From positions 620,001-684,000 of the forward strand of contig NZ_CP162553.1 of the NCBI RefSeq assembly GCF_040939785.1: DNA of 64,000 bases, in the 5' to 3' direction. Each line of letters starts with the position of its first letter. The first letter of the stretch is position 1. The notes below the pieces were generated by a model. That model had not been told where the DNA came from. It was given only the letters and a program-made list of their open reading frames with translations, and ran no database searches. The position numbers were made by a program, and so were the translations under genes. This DNA comes from Bradyrhizobium lupini. GTDB taxonomy: Bacteria > Pseudomonadota > Alphaproteobacteria > Rhizobiales > Xanthobacteraceae. Positions 45,938 to 55,938 of the stretch are shown here, in pieces.

Positions 45938-47179
45938 ATGCCCCCCTCCCAAAATACCTCTCGCCCCGGCCATGTCCGCCGCCTTCTGGGCGGCGTCGCC
46001 ATCGTGGGCGCTCTCGCCGTAGCCGGCTCGATCGCGACCGGCCATTACTTTCGTGCCGCGCAGGCGACCGCGACCGCCGCGGCCGAGCAAGCCGTCCCTG
46101 TCACGGTCGCGCTGATCGAACCAAAGCAGACCGTGCTGTGGGACGATTTCTCCGGTCGGCTCGAGGCCATTCAACGCGTCGAGCTTCGCCCGCGCGTGGC
46201 CGGCGCGATCCTGTCGGCCAACTTCATCGAAGGCGCGCTGGTGAAGGCTGGTGACATCCTGTTCAAGATCGACGCGGCGCCCTACGCAGCCGAGGTCGAC
46301 AAGGCCGCGGCCCAGCTCGAAGCTGCGAAAGCGCGCGTCGTGTTCACGCAGAATGAACTTGAGCGCGGCGCGCAGCTGGTCGGCAACGCCGTGGTGACGC
46401 GGCGCGACTACGACCAGCGCGACAACGCCAACCGCGAGGCCATCGCCAACGTGAAGGCAGCCGAGGCGACGCTCCAGACCGCAAAGCTTAATCTCGACTA
46501 CACCGAGGTACGTGCACCCGTGGACGGCCGCGTCGGCAAGATCGAAATCACCGTCGGCAATCTCGTCGCCGCCGGCACCGCCTCCCCCGTGCTGACCTCG
46601 CTGGTCTCGGTCAATCCGATCTACGCGTCGTTCGATGCGGATGAGGAGGTGGTGCTGCGGGCGCTGAACTCGATCGCAGATGTCTCCGGCAAGCGCGGCA
46701 ATTTGGACCAGATCCCGGTGGAGATGACGACCTCAGGCGGCCTCTCGGCCAAGGGCCACATCCAGCTCATCGACAACCAGGTCAACGGCCAGAGCGGCAC
46801 CATCCGTGTCCGCGCGGTGTTCAGAAACGAGGACGGGCGTCTCATCCCCGGCCAGTTCGCCCGCGTGCGCATGGGCCAGCCCAAGCAGCAATCGCTGGTC
46901 ATGATCGACGAGCGCGCGATCGGTACCGACCAGGACAAGAAGTTCGTGATGGCGGTCGGCGACGACAGCCGCGCGGTCTACCGGCCGATCACCCTCGGCG
47001 GCTCGGTCGACGGGTTGCGTATCGTGACGACGGGACTGAAGACCGGCGATCGCATTATCGTCAACGGCCTCCAGCGCGTGCGTCCCGGCGCCCTGCTCAA
47101 GACGGAGATCGCGTCGATGGGCGCGCGCGGGCCGCAGCAGGCCTCCAACCACAGCAAACAGGACGTGGTGCAACGCTAG
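45938..47179 (+). CDS. RND efflux periplasmic adaptor (MFP, AcrA/MexA-like)
   Basis: A 413-residue adaptor with an N-terminal anchor (LLGGVAIVGALAVAGSIATGHYF), lipoyl halves (RPRVAGAILSANFIEGALVKAG and VRAPVDGRVGKIEITVGN), a short alpha-hairpin and beta-barrel domains. It starts at ATG 45938 behind GGAG. It is followed after 150 bases by the RND pump; the gap is longer than usual but still consistent with one transcript. No TolC-like gene is adjacent. Confidence 0.92.
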   Translation: MPPSQNTSRPGHVRRLLGGVAIVGALAVAGSIATGHYFRAAQATATAAAEQAVPVTVALIEPKQTVLWDDFSGRLEAIQRVELRPRVAGAILSANFIEGALVKAGDILFKIDAAPYAAEVDKAAAQLEAAKARVVFTQNELERGAQLVGNAVVTRRDYDQRDNANREAIANVKAAEATLQTAKLNLDYTEVRAPVDGRVGKIEITVGNLVAAGTASPVLTSLVSVNPIYASFDADEEVVLRALNSIADVSGKRGNLDQIPVEMTTSGGLSAKGHIQLIDNQVNGQSGTIRVRAVFRNEDGRLIPGQFARVRMGQPKQQSLVMIDERAIGTDQDKKFVMAVGDDSRAVYRPITLGGSVDGLRIVTTGLKTGDRIIVNGLQRVRPGALLKTEIASMGARGPQQASNHSKQDVVQR

Positions 47180-47329
47180 CATTCTCCGCTTCCGGAGCGC
47201 GCGGGCAGCGCGAGCCGGAATGTCGAATTTGTTGAACTACCAAGACATCACTTCTGGATTTCCGGATTTGCGGGCTTTTCCCGCGCCCGGGAATGGCGGG
47301 AGGGTCGTCTCTCGCGCAGGGGCAAAGCC

Positions 47330-50300
47330 ATGAATCTCTCGAAGTTCTTCATCGATCGTCCGATTTTTGCCGGTGTGCTCTCGGTCCTGATCTTCCTCGC
47401 CGGCCTGATCTCGCTGTTCGCGATGCCGATCTCGGAATATCCCGATGTCGTGCCGCCCTCCGTCCTCGTGCGCGCGACCTATCCCGGGGCCAATCCCAAG
47501 GTGATCGCCGAGACGGTGGCGACTCCCATCGAAGAGCAGATCAACGGCGTCGAAGGCATGCTGTACATGTCAAGCCAGGCGACCACCGATGGCGCGATGA
47601 CGCTGACGGTGACATTCCGGCTCGGCACCGATCCTGACAAGGCGACGCAGCTGGTGCAGAACCGTGTGCAGCAGGCCGAGCCGCGCCTGCCCGCCGTGGT
47701 GCGGCAGCTCGGCATCATCACCAAGAAGTCGTCGCCCGACCTCACCATGGTCGTGCATCTGTTGTCGCCCACCGGCCGCTACGACATGACGTATTTGCGC
47801 AATTACGCCGTGCTCAATGTCAAGGACCGTCTTGCACGGATCGACGGCGTCGGCGACGTCCAGCTCTATGGCGCCGGCGACTATTCGATGCGGGTCTGGG
47901 TCGATCCGCAGAAGGCTGCCGAACACGGGCTCACCGCAAGCGACATCGTCAAGGCGATCCAGGCGCAGAACGTCGAGGCCGCTGCCGGCGTGGTCGGCTC
48001 CTCCCCGAATGTCAAGGGCATCGACCTGCAGCTGTCCGTCAACGCGGAAGGGCGGCTTGCGAACGAAGAGCAATTCGGCGACATCGTGGTCAAGACCGGT
48101 ACGCGTGGCGAAGTCGTGCGCTTGCGCGACGTCGCCCGCATCGAGCTCGGCGCGTCCGAATACGGCCTGCGCTCGCTACTCGACAACAAGCAGGCAGTGG
48201 CGATTCCGATCTTCCAGGCGCCCGGCTCCAACGCGCTGGAGATCTCCGATCATGTCCGTGCCACCATGGCCGAGATCAAGAAGAATATGCCGGAAGGCGT
48301 GTCCTACCAGATCGTTTACGATCCCACCCAGTTCGTGCGCTCCTCGATCGAGGCCGTCATTCACACGCTGCTGGAGGCGATCGCGCTGGTGGTGCTGGTG
48401 GTGATCCTGTTCCTGCAGACCTGGCGCGCCTCGATTATTCCGCTGCTGGCGGTGCCCGTGTCGATCGTCGGCACATTCGCGGTCATGCACGTGTTCGGCT
48501 TCTCGATCAACGCGCTCAGCCTGTTCGGGCTCGTGCTCGCAATCGGCATCGTCGTCGACGACGCCATCGTCGTAGTCGAGAACGTCGAACGCAACATCGA
48601 GGGAGGGCTGTCGCCGCGCGACGCCACCTACCAGGCGATGCGCGAAGTGTCGGGGCCGATCATCGCGATTGCGATGGTGCTGATCGCGGTGTTCGTGCCG
48701 CTCGCCTTCATCTCCGGCCTCACCGGGCAGTTCTACAAGCAGTTCGCGCTGACGATCGCGATCTCGACCGTGATCTCCGCCATCAATTCGCTGACGCTGT
48801 CGCCTGCGTTGTCGGCGCTGCTGCTCAAGGGACACAATGAGCCGAAGGACCGGCTGACGATCATCATGGAAAAGGGCCTTGGCTGGTTCTTCCGTGGCTT
48901 CAACAAGGTGTTCACACGCTCGTCGGAGAATTACAGCGGCACCGTCACCAAGGTGATATCAGGCAAGGCCGCAGTGATGGGACTGTATGTGGTGTTGATC
49001 GGCGTGACCGCGCTTCTGTTCCAGCAGGTGCCGAGCGGCTTCGTGCCGGGCCAGGACAAACAGTATCTGGTCGGCTTCTCGCGGCTGCCCGACGGCGCAG
49101 CGCTCGATCGCACTGAAGAGGTGATCCGCAAGATGAGCGACATCGCGCTGACCCAGCCAGGTGTCGAGAGTTCGGTCGCCTTTCCGGGCCTGTCGATCGC
49201 CGGCTTCACCAACTCCTCCAATGCCGGCATCGTGTTCTCCACGCTCAAGCCGTTCGACGAGCGCAAGGATCCTTCTCTCAGCGGCCCCGCGCTGGCGGCC
49301 GAGCTGAACAAGAAATATGCCGGCATCCAGGAAGCCTTCATCGCCATGTTCCCGCCGCCGCCGGTCAACGGCCTTGGCACCATCGGCGGCTTCAAGCTGC
49401 AGATCGAGGACCGTGCCGGTCTCGGTTATGAGGCGCTGAACGAGGCGACCAAGGCGTTCATGGCGGCGATGCAGAAGGCGCCGGAGATCGCCGGCGTGTT
49501 CTCGAGCTTCCAGGTCAACGTGCCCCAGCTGTTCGCCGACATCGATCGCACCAAGGCGCTCCAATTGGGCGTGCCCGTGACGGAGGTGTTCAACACGCTG
49601 CAGATTTACCTGGGCTCCTACTACGTCAACGACTTCAACAAGTTTGGCCGCACCTATTCGGTCCGGGTGCAGGCCGACGCGCCGTTCCGCGCCCGCGCCG
49701 ACGACATCCGGCAGTTGAAGGTGCGCTCGTCCTCGGGCGACATGGTGCCGCTCTCGGCGCTCTTGAGCGTTCGCCAGAGCGCGGGACCCGAGCGGGCGAT
49801 CCGCTACAACGGCTTCCTGTCCTCCGATATCAACGCGGCGGCTGCTCCCGGCTTCTCCTCCGGACAGGCGCAGGAGGTCGCGACGCGGATCGCGGCGGAG
49901 ACGCTGCCGCCCGGCTTTGCCTTCGAATGGACCGACCTGACCTATCAGGAGTTCATCGCCGGCAATTCCGGACTGTGGGTGTTTCCGCTGGCGATCCTCC
50001 TGGTGTTCCTGGTGCTGGCCGCGCTCTATGAGAGCCTGACCTTGCCGCTCTCGATCATCATGATCGTGCCGATGGGTCTGCTGGCTGCTATGTTCGGTGT
50101 CTGGATCTCCAAGGGCGACAACAACGTCTTCACCCAGATCGGCTTGATCGTGCTGGTGGGACTCTCGGCCAAGAACGCGATCCTGATCGTCGAATTCGCG
50201 CGCGAGCTCGAATTCGCAGGCCGCACCCCGATCCGGGCCGCAATCGAGGCGAGCCGGCTGCGGTTGCGCCCGATCCTGATGACGTCGATGGCGTTCATCA

Positions 50301-50518
50301 TGGGCGTGCTGCCGCTGGTGCTCTCGACCGGGGCCGGCTCGGAGATGCGGCGCGCCATGGGCGTCGCCGTGTTCTCCGGCATGATCGGCGTCACCGTATT
50401 CGGCCTGTTCCTGACGCCGGTGTTCTATGTGCTGCTGCGGACCGTCACTGGCATGAAGCCGCTGACGCATCACGGCAGCGACACCAGCGCGGCGCCGGTG
50501 CAACCCGTCGGGCACTAG
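47330..50518 (+). CDS. RND multidrug efflux permease (HAE1 family, AcrB-like)
   Basis: A 1062-residue inner-membrane pump with 12 membrane helices and two large periplasmic loops. The proton relay VVDDAIVVVENVERN is intact in helix four, LVGLSAKNAILIVEFA in helix ten carries the partner Lys, and the porter-domain segment PGANPKVIAETVATPIEEQ opens the first loop. It works with the adaptor upstream and is probably repressed by the divergent TetR protein. It is intact, unlike the other RND pump in this window. The stop overlaps that of the convergent TauE-like gene by two to three bases (CTAG). Confidence 0.95.
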   Translation: MNLSKFFIDRPIFAGVLSVLIFLAGLISLFAMPISEYPDVVPPSVLVRATYPGANPKVIAETVATPIEEQINGVEGMLYMSSQATTDGAMTLTVTFRLGTDPDKATQLVQNRVQQAEPRLPAVVRQLGIITKKSSPDLTMVVHLLSPTGRYDMTYLRNYAVLNVKDRLARIDGVGDVQLYGAGDYSMRVWVDPQKAAEHGLTASDIVKAIQAQNVEAAAGVVGSSPNVKGIDLQLSVNAEGRLANEEQFGDIVVKTGTRGEVVRLRDVARIELGASEYGLRSLLDNKQAVAIPIFQAPGSNALEISDHVRATMAEIKKNMPEGVSYQIVYDPTQFVRSSIEAVIHTLLEAIALVVLVVILFLQTWRASIIPLLAVPVSIVGTFAVMHVFGFSINALSLFGLVLAIGIVVDDAIVVVENVERNIEGGLSPRDATYQAMREVSGPIIAIAMVLIAVFVPLAFISGLTGQFYKQFALTIAISTVISAINSLTLSPALSALLLKGHNEPKDRLTIIMEKGLGWFFRGFNKVFTRSSENYSGTVTKVISGKAAVMGLYVVLIGVTALLFQQVPSGFVPGQDKQYLVGFSRLPDGAALDRTEEVIRKMSDIALTQPGVESSVAFPGLSIAGFTNSSNAGIVFSTLKPFDERKDPSLSGPALAAELNKKYAGIQEAFIAMFPPPPVNGLGTIGGFKLQIEDRAGLGYEALNEATKAFMAAMQKAPEIAGVFSSFQVNVPQLFADIDRTKALQLGVPVTEVFNTLQIYLGSYYVNDFNKFGRTYSVRVQADAPFRARADDIRQLKVRSSSGDMVPLSALLSVRQSAGPERAIRYNGFLSSDINAAAAPGFSSGQAQEVATRIAAETLPPGFAFEWTDLTYQEFIAGNSGLWVFPLAILLVFLVLAALYESLTLPLSIIMIVPMGLLAAMFGVWISKGDNNVFTQIGLIVLVGLSAKNAILIVEFARELEFAGRTPIRAAIEASRLRLRPILMTSMAFIMGVLPLVLSTGAGSEMRRAMGVAVFSGMIGVTVFGLFLTPVFYVLLRTVTGMKPLTHHGSDTSAAPVQPVGH

Positions 50519-51243
50519 ATCAGGGAAATCCCCGACAGCAACAACAAAACGAGCACGGTCTTGCGAAAGACCGTCTCGTTGACCCTGTGGAACGCGATCA
50601 CGCCCAGCGCGGAGCCTGCGAACAGCGCCGGCAGGCTAACCGCGAGATCGACGAAGACCTTTGACGACAGATCCTGATGTCCGAACAGCAGCGCGATCGC
50701 GAACAGCTGCATCGCGGCGATGAACGGCTGCACCAGGCCGCGCTGCTCGCTCTTGGGCATGCCGCGCATGTCGCACCAGATCGTCGGGATCGCGCCCGGC
50801 ATCGCGGTCAGTCCGCCGACCAGTCCTCCACCGAACCCGATCAACGCGACCCAGTGCCGCCCGACCGCCTCGCCGGCCGTCACCAGCGTCGGCCGCAGCA
50901 GCATGTAGGCCGCATAGAGCGCAACGATAATGCCGAAGCCGCGCCGGAGCAGATGCGTATCGGTGCTCTGGAGCAGCGACACCGCGATGGGAACGCCGAT
51001 CAAGCCGCCGACGATCAGCAGCAGACTGCCTTCCCAGCGGATATTGCGCCGAAGCGACCACAGATTGGTGGCCTGCACGCCGATGCTGCACGCCATCATC
51101 AGCGGTACGGCTTCGAGCGGCTGAAACACCCGGAGCAGGATGGCGCCCGCTACCGCGGAAAAGGCAAATCCCGAGAGTCCGGAGACAAAGGCGCCGGCGA
51201 ACACGGCAACGCTGAGCAGCATCAGAGTCGTGACATCAGGCAC
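50515..51243 (-). CDS. TauE/SafE-family membrane protein (sulfite or organosulfur/anion exporter)
   Basis: A 242-residue protein with eight predicted membrane helices and the family repeat (GAFVSGLSGFAFSAVAGAILL and GFGGGLVGGLTAMPGAIPTIW). The GTG at 51243 is taken as start because GGAGGG lies six bases upstream; reading further upstream is unsupported. The substrate is not clear: TauE/SafE members move sulfite, sulfoacetate or other small anions. It is convergent with the RND gene. Confidence 0.88.
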   Translation of the reverse strand: MPDVTTLMLLSVAVFAGAFVSGLSGFAFSAVAGAILLRVFQPLEAVPLMMACSIGVQATNLWSLRRNIRWEGSLLLIVGGLIGVPIAVSLLQSTDTHLLRRGFGIIVALYAAYMLLRPTLVTAGEAVGRHWVALIGFGGGLVGGLTAMPGAIPTIWCDMRGMPKSEQRGLVQPFIAAMQLFAIALLFGHQDLSSKVFVDLAVSLPALFAGSALGVIAFHRVNETVFRKTVLVLLLLSGISLI

Positions 51244-51257
51244 AATTTGCCCTCCGA

Positions 51258-51488
51258 TCAATCGTAGGGAATTTGCGAGACGGGGACATCGGTGCTCTCG
51301 GTGCAAACGGTCGGCACGAGTGGAACCGACGGCTGCGCGTAAGCATGAGATCGCTCCAGCATCGCGAGGCCGACCAGTTCGAGAGCGACGAGCGCTGCCG
51401 TCAGCGCGATTGCGACGATGCTGGCGTTACGCACGTTCGAATTTGGGGTGGTCGCTCGTGCGCTCGCGCGGATCAACTCCGTTGGCAT
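51258..51488 (-). CDS. Small single-span hypothetical protein
   Basis: A 76-residue protein starting MPTELIRASARATT at ATG 51488 with GAGG upstream. It has one membrane helix (NASIVAIALTAALVALELVGLAM) and a short Pro/Val-rich exported tail. It overlaps the gene before it by 62 bases in a different frame. No family is recognised. Confidence 0.6.
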   Translation of the reverse strand: MPTELIRASARATTPNSNVRNASIVAIALTAALVALELVGLAMLERSHAYAQPSVPLVPTVCTESTDVPVSQIPYD

Positions 51489-51684
51489 TTTCAAAGATAT
51501 CCTCTTCACGGGAAACGGGAATAATTTCATTCAAACACGGCGCTTCGTGCGGCTGGTCCAGCAGGTGGCGATAGCGCCGCAACACGCGCTCCGCGTCGAT
51601 TTCCCGCTGCGCGCGGAGTACCGCGCCCATGCGGGCGACGATATCGCGGAATCTTCCTGTCAGAACTGGTGACGCCGTCCGCAT
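51427..51684 (-). CDS. Small hypothetical protein, 85 residues
   Basis: The ATG at 51684 has a strong GAGGAG ribosome site. The product is soluble, charged and helical (MRTASPVLTGRFRDIVARMG, DAERVLRRYRHLLDQ), with a variable tail. No domain is recognised. Its last 62 bases overlap the start of the next small gene out of phase, which argues for translational coupling. Confidence 0.6.
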   Translation of the reverse strand: MRTASPVLTGRFRDIVARMGAVLRAQREIDAERVLRRYRHLLDQPHEAPCLNEIIPVSREEDIFENANGVDPRERTSDHPKFERA

Positions 51685-51914
51685 GACAATCTCCTCTCAA
51701 CCTGCACGAGAGATTGACGGAATTCGTTTCCGCTCGCAGTGAGTTGCTTCACAACAATGTCTGGTAGGTCGAACAACAGATCGTGTGACGTCTAGTAGAA
51801 GACAACGCGGAAAATCGCGTCATTCGATCGAACGACGTGCGATAACTTTCTAATGATGCTTGTGATTGAACCTATTGCGAGCTACGGCGACTCGCCTGCG
51901 TTTTTGAACGCGTC

Positions 51915-53033
51915 TCAGTGCACGAGCGGATTGGAAAATCCAGCTGCGAGCTTGACGAGATCGGCCTGACGAGAAACGCCGGTCTTGGCGAACACGCGAT
52001 GCAGATGCGTCTTCACCGTCGTCTCGGCGATACCGAGCGCAACCGCCGTCTCCGGCACGCCGCCGACATCGACGATTGACTGCAAGACCCTCAGTTCGGC
52101 AGGCGTGAGCTCGAAGGTGCGGTCAATGAGCCCGGCACACGAGCGGCCGTCGAGTTCCGCTTTCCAGATGAACAGGGCTCCCACTGCCGAACTGCGCTCG
52201 GCCACCCCGTCGCGCAGCAATGATGGCAGCGCGATGATTTTCGCGACGTAGTAGGAACCGTCATGCGACATCAACGGAATTTTCCGTCCCGAAGATGCCG
52301 CCAACGCGACCTCGCTGGTGTCACGGAAAATATCGCGCAAGGCTGAATTAGCAGCGGAAGATCTTGCCACCAACCTGCCCGAGACAGACCGCAGGACATC
52401 GTCGACGTCTAGGATCATCGCCGCGGCCGGATTGCTGTGGATGATATGACAGGTCGAATCGAGCAGGATGACACCGGCATTCAGTCGGTCCACGACGTCG
52501 GCAAGCGCGACCGCGCGCTGCTGCTTCCGCTCGATCGCCCGGTTGATCAACAGCGCCCGGCTCGCATGCGGAGCCAGGAACTGCATTCGCGCCCGCTGTT
52601 CCGCGCCGAGCATCTCCCTGCCCGGGATCACGGTCATTAGCATCGGACACGGCGACTTCGACTGCTCCAGCACCACGTTGGCGACGTCGACGCAGCCCTG
52701 GGGGCGCAGCCATTCCTGGTAGAAGCGGCCGCGGCGGTATTCGTCGAAATCCACGAGATCAGGGATATTGCGCACCTCGCCATAGCGCGGAAGCCGAGCA
52801 AGCGGGTCGTATCGGGAGTAGGTCTCCGCATAGAGCTGAATGTAGTACGGATCGACCCCGCAATAATAATGCGTCGCGCCTGATTTGCTGACCGGGTCCT
52901 TCGAAATCAGACCACAGGCTTGGCTGCCAATGAAGGCATTGAGTTTGACAACGACCTCGCTCCACAACTCCGGGTGGAGACCCGCGTCATAGATAGTCTC
53001 GATCAACTCGGACGGTTTTGGAGGTCGGGGCAT
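51915..53033 (-). CDS. PAS-LuxR type transcriptional regulator, copy 1
   Basis: A 372-residue regulator. The ATG at 53033 gives the same length as its paralogue at 53147-54265, which begins identically in layout (about 20 residues then IYDAGL). An N-terminal sensory region (about 1-180, HYYCGVDPYYIQLY) precedes a PAS-like domain (GVILLDSTCHIIHSNPAAAMI, about 190-290) and a LuxR-type helix-turn-helix (LTPAELRVLQSIVDVGGVPE, TTVKTHLHRVFAKTG, about 305-372). No receiver or autoinducer domain is seen. It is the first of three such genes on this strand. Confidence 0.9.
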   Translation of the reverse strand: MPRPPKPSELIETIYDAGLHPELWSEVVVKLNAFIGSQACGLISKDPVSKSGATHYYCGVDPYYIQLYAETYSRYDPLARLPRYGEVRNIPDLVDFDEYRRGRFYQEWLRPQGCVDVANVVLEQSKSPCPMLMTVIPGREMLGAEQRARMQFLAPHASRALLINRAIERKQQRAVALADVVDRLNAGVILLDSTCHIIHSNPAAAMILDVDDVLRSVSGRLVARSSAANSALRDIFRDTSEVALAASSGRKIPLMSHDGSYYVAKIIALPSLLRDGVAERSSAVGALFIWKAELDGRSCAGLIDRTFELTPAELRVLQSIVDVGGVPETAVALGIAETTVKTHLHRVFAKTGVSRQADLVKLAAGFSNPLVH

Positions 53034-53146
53034 CGGAAGAGCCAATGGTGACACATGGAGATGGCGAAATGTTCTTCATGCCTGGCGGCTTCCGTGAGTC
53101 TTTCGCGGGAGCGAAAGGTTCAATCGTGAAGGCAAAATTCAACAGT

Positions 53147-54265
53147 CTAATTCACAAGCGGATTGGAGAATCCTGCCGCGAGCTTAACGAGATCGGCCTG
53201 ACGCGAAACGCCCGTCTTGGCGAACACGCGATGCAGATGCGTCTTCGCCGTCGTTTCCGCGATACCAAGCGCGACCGCCGTCTCCGGGACGCCGCCAACC
53301 TCGACGATCGACAGGAACACGCGCAGCTCGGCCGGCGTAAGGTCGAATGTCCGCGCGATCAATTCGCCATAGGACTGTCCGCCGAGCGATACCTTACGCA
53401 GCAGCAGCGCACCGACGGCATCGACCACCCGCTCGCTGCCGTCCCGCAGGACGGACGACAGCGGCAGGATGTGCGCGACGTAGCGCTCGCCCGAAGGCGA
53501 AAGCAGCGAAAACGCGTGCCCCTTTGCGGCAAGCAGCGCAATTTCATGGCGGGTCGCGAACGCTTCCCACAGTGTCTGATTGGCCTCCGCACTGCTGGTC
53601 ACCAATTGCCCGGCAACGGACCGAACCAGATCGTCGGCCGCAAGCAAGGCGTGCCCTGCGGAATTCGCGTGCACCACCCGGCAGAAGCCATCGAGCAGGA
53701 AGATGCCACAGGCCAAATTGTCCAGGACCTCCGCCAACGCCGTCGCCAGCGTCAGTTGCGAGGTCATGGCGCGGTTGATCAGCAACGCTCGGCTGGCGTG
53801 CGGCAAGATCAGCGAGAGGCGCTGCTTCATCACCGGATCCACCATCCGGCGGCCCGACAGCACCGTCATCATCACGGGGCAGCTCGCATTCGAATTCTCG
53901 AGCACGACGTTAGCCGCATCGCTGCAACCCTGCGGCCGCATCCATTCCTGGTAAAAGCGTCCTCGCCGATATTCATCGAAATTGACGAGATCCGGGATGC
54001 TGACGATCTGGCCATGCGGCGGCAGGACCGTCAGCGGATCGAACTTCGAATGCGTCTCGGAATAGAGCCGGATGTAGTGCGGGTCCGCCCCGCAATAATA
54101 GTGCGTGACGCCGAATTTGCTGATCGAGTCCTTGGAAAACAGCCCGCAGGCCTGGCCGCCGACGAAGTCGCGGATGCCGGTGACGACGTTATTCCACAGC
54201 GAGGGATCGAGCCCGGCATCGTAGATGGCCTCGACCAGGTCGGGCAGTTTCCGTGGTCCGTGCAT
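53147..54265 (-). CDS. PAS-LuxR type transcriptional regulator, copy 2
   Basis: A 372-residue paralogue of the preceding protein, nearly identical over its HTH (VGGVPETAVALGIAETT, HRVFAKTGVSRQADLVKLAA) and about half identical elsewhere. PAS segment: GIFLLDGFCRVVHANSAGHA. Start ATG 54265. Two adjacent equal-length copies imply tandem duplication followed by divergence of the sensory half while the DNA-binding half was kept, so both may recognise the same sites but respond to different signals. Confidence 0.9.
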   Translation of the reverse strand: MHGPRKLPDLVEAIYDAGLDPSLWNNVVTGIRDFVGGQACGLFSKDSISKFGVTHYYCGADPHYIRLYSETHSKFDPLTVLPPHGQIVSIPDLVNFDEYRRGRFYQEWMRPQGCSDAANVVLENSNASCPVMMTVLSGRRMVDPVMKQRLSLILPHASRALLINRAMTSQLTLATALAEVLDNLACGIFLLDGFCRVVHANSAGHALLAADDLVRSVAGQLVTSSAEANQTLWEAFATRHEIALLAAKGHAFSLLSPSGERYVAHILPLSSVLRDGSERVVDAVGALLLRKVSLGGQSYGELIARTFDLTPAELRVFLSIVEVGGVPETAVALGIAETTAKTHLHRVFAKTGVSRQADLVKLAAGFSNPLVN

Positions 54266-54415
54266 GGCTATAAATGGCCTGGGTGATCAATATCACCAAG
54301 CATACCACAACCACAGCATGCGGCATCCTCCGATCGGATGAGGCGTCGGCCGGTAACGAGCGGATATTCGTTTCGGGTGCTACTGATGCAGAGTCGCGAT
54401 ACCGCACCGGGATGC

Positions 54416-54664
54416 TCACATCTCGTCCCAGCCGACCTTCTCCAGATTCTCCGACCAGACCGCGGCGCGATAGATCTCGCGCCCGTCGGCGTTTCTGACC
54501 CGGATGCAGGCATCGCGGTCGCGCAAATCGTCGCGCCAGACGAACAGGTGGCTTGCCATCTCGTTGGCCACCACGAATGTCGCTTCGGGGCATTCGAACA
54601 CCATGCCGCCCGGATCGATCTTCACGATATTGCCGATCATAAGATCAAAGAAAAAACGGCGCAT
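54416..54664 (-). CDS. DUF6894-like small protein
   Basis: An 82-residue protein beginning MRRFFFDLMIGNIVKIDP at ATG 54664, with FECPEATFVVANEMASHLF and ending RNADGREIYRAAVW. The pattern (aromatic-rich start, DGxxxxD-type turn, conserved E near residue 30, C-terminal beta hairpin) is that of DUF6894, abundant in Bradyrhizobium and unstudied. It sits between two regulator genes on the same strand. Confidence 0.75.
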   Translation of the reverse strand: MRRFFFDLMIGNIVKIDPGGMVFECPEATFVVANEMASHLFVWRDDLRDRDACIRVRNADGREIYRAAVWSENLEKVGWDEM

Positions 54665-54745
54665 GCAACACTCCAACTGGGGGCGGCGCACGCCCGCCCC
54701 TGCCGTCTCCAAGCGGCATTTGACTTGAAACTCAGTCGTGCGCGG

Positions 54746-55709
54746 TCACGACATTTCGCCGCTCCTGACGTCACTGGGCGTGGCGCCATAAGTTCGACGG
54801 AAGCAGCGGTTAAAATAGGAGAGATCGCCGAAGCCGACATCGTAGGCGATCGAGCTGACCGTCCGCTCGGCGTATCCGGGTTCCCGCAACATGCGATGGG
54901 CGCGCTTGACGCGTTGTTCGATCACGAAGGACGAGAACGTCTTGCCGTCGGCCTCGAACAGGCGCTGGAGATAACGCGGCGTCACGCCGAGCTCCTGGGC
55001 GACTGTGGCCACCGACAGGTCCTGCCGCCAGCAATTGTTGGCGATGGAGACTTTGGCCTTCTGCAGCCGTGCCGCCGCGCCGCCCGGCCAGCTCCCGGGG
55101 CTCGTTGGTGGCACCGAGAACGATTGCCAGAAGATCGTGCAGATGCCCGACCCCGAGCTGGCGCAAATTTGGCGTCGCGAACGCCTTCTCCCGCACCAGT
55201 GTCTCCGCATAGTTGACCAGCAATCGAAGTCCTGTCGAGCTCTCCGGCATGACACGCATTACGGCGTCATCGACATCCACGATCATCGGCGCCAGCACGC
55301 GTCTCGGCACGCGTAGGGAGAAGCAGCTACCCAGCGACAATCGCTCGAACGTCGTGACGTCCTCCGCGCTGGTCAGGACCGCCTCCCCTGCACGAAGGCT
55401 CAGATCGTGTCCCCGCTCGGATATTCCAAGTACGCCAGATCGATTCACGATCAGGGCCAGGCTGTCGTCGCCATCGGCAACCAGGTGTTTGGTGCGACTG
55501 ACCCGCGCTCCGCACAATCCTCCGATCAGCAATTGGGCTTCCGGCAAGACGTGGGACGTGAAGCTCGCCGTAGCCGGCTTTCCTTCTCTCGCCTCGACCT
55601 CCGCCTTCAACACCCCGCGGCAGTAGAAATCGCGAAGCAGCGGGATACGCTCGTTTTCGGGAATTTCGTTCGTCGAAACATTAATAATGGAAAAATCAAA
55701 CTGGCTCAC
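54746..55709 (-). pseudogene. AraC-family regulator, frameshifted near 55084
   Basis: An N-terminal cupin/AraC-binding-like domain (AEAQLLIGGLCGARVSRTKH, SLALIVNRSGVLGISERGHD) reads from ATG 55709 to ATNEPRELAG and then the frame changes. Removing one C from the run at 55083-55085 joins it to ARLQKAKVSIANN and the double HTH (VATVAQELGVTPRYLQRLF, AERTVSSIAYDVGFGDLSY) and a stop at 54746, giving 320 residues, typical of this class. As written the DNA-binding half is lost. It lies in the regulator cluster. Confidence 0.82.
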
Positions 55710-55938
55710 TGCAATCCTCCAACCGACGAGCAGGTCCGGCCGTGCGCTGTCGTTTCCTCACACTCGCGTTTGACGCCGTCGTCGCATCTCTTCGTGGCGC
55801 TTGCTGCTCTTCACTTTTCTGGATCGCGATATACGAAAGTATCAAATGACTCGCGTCCTGCATTCGGAGGACACGGGAGCTCGGCTCATCACAATGCATT
55901 GAGATCGCGGCACGTATCGGCGAGCCTTGTGAAATGGA

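Noticed and set aside
48959..50515. Minus-strand reading of about 520 codons opposite the intact RND pump
   Set aside because: Antisense shadow; low-complexity His/Arg/Asp composition without domains.
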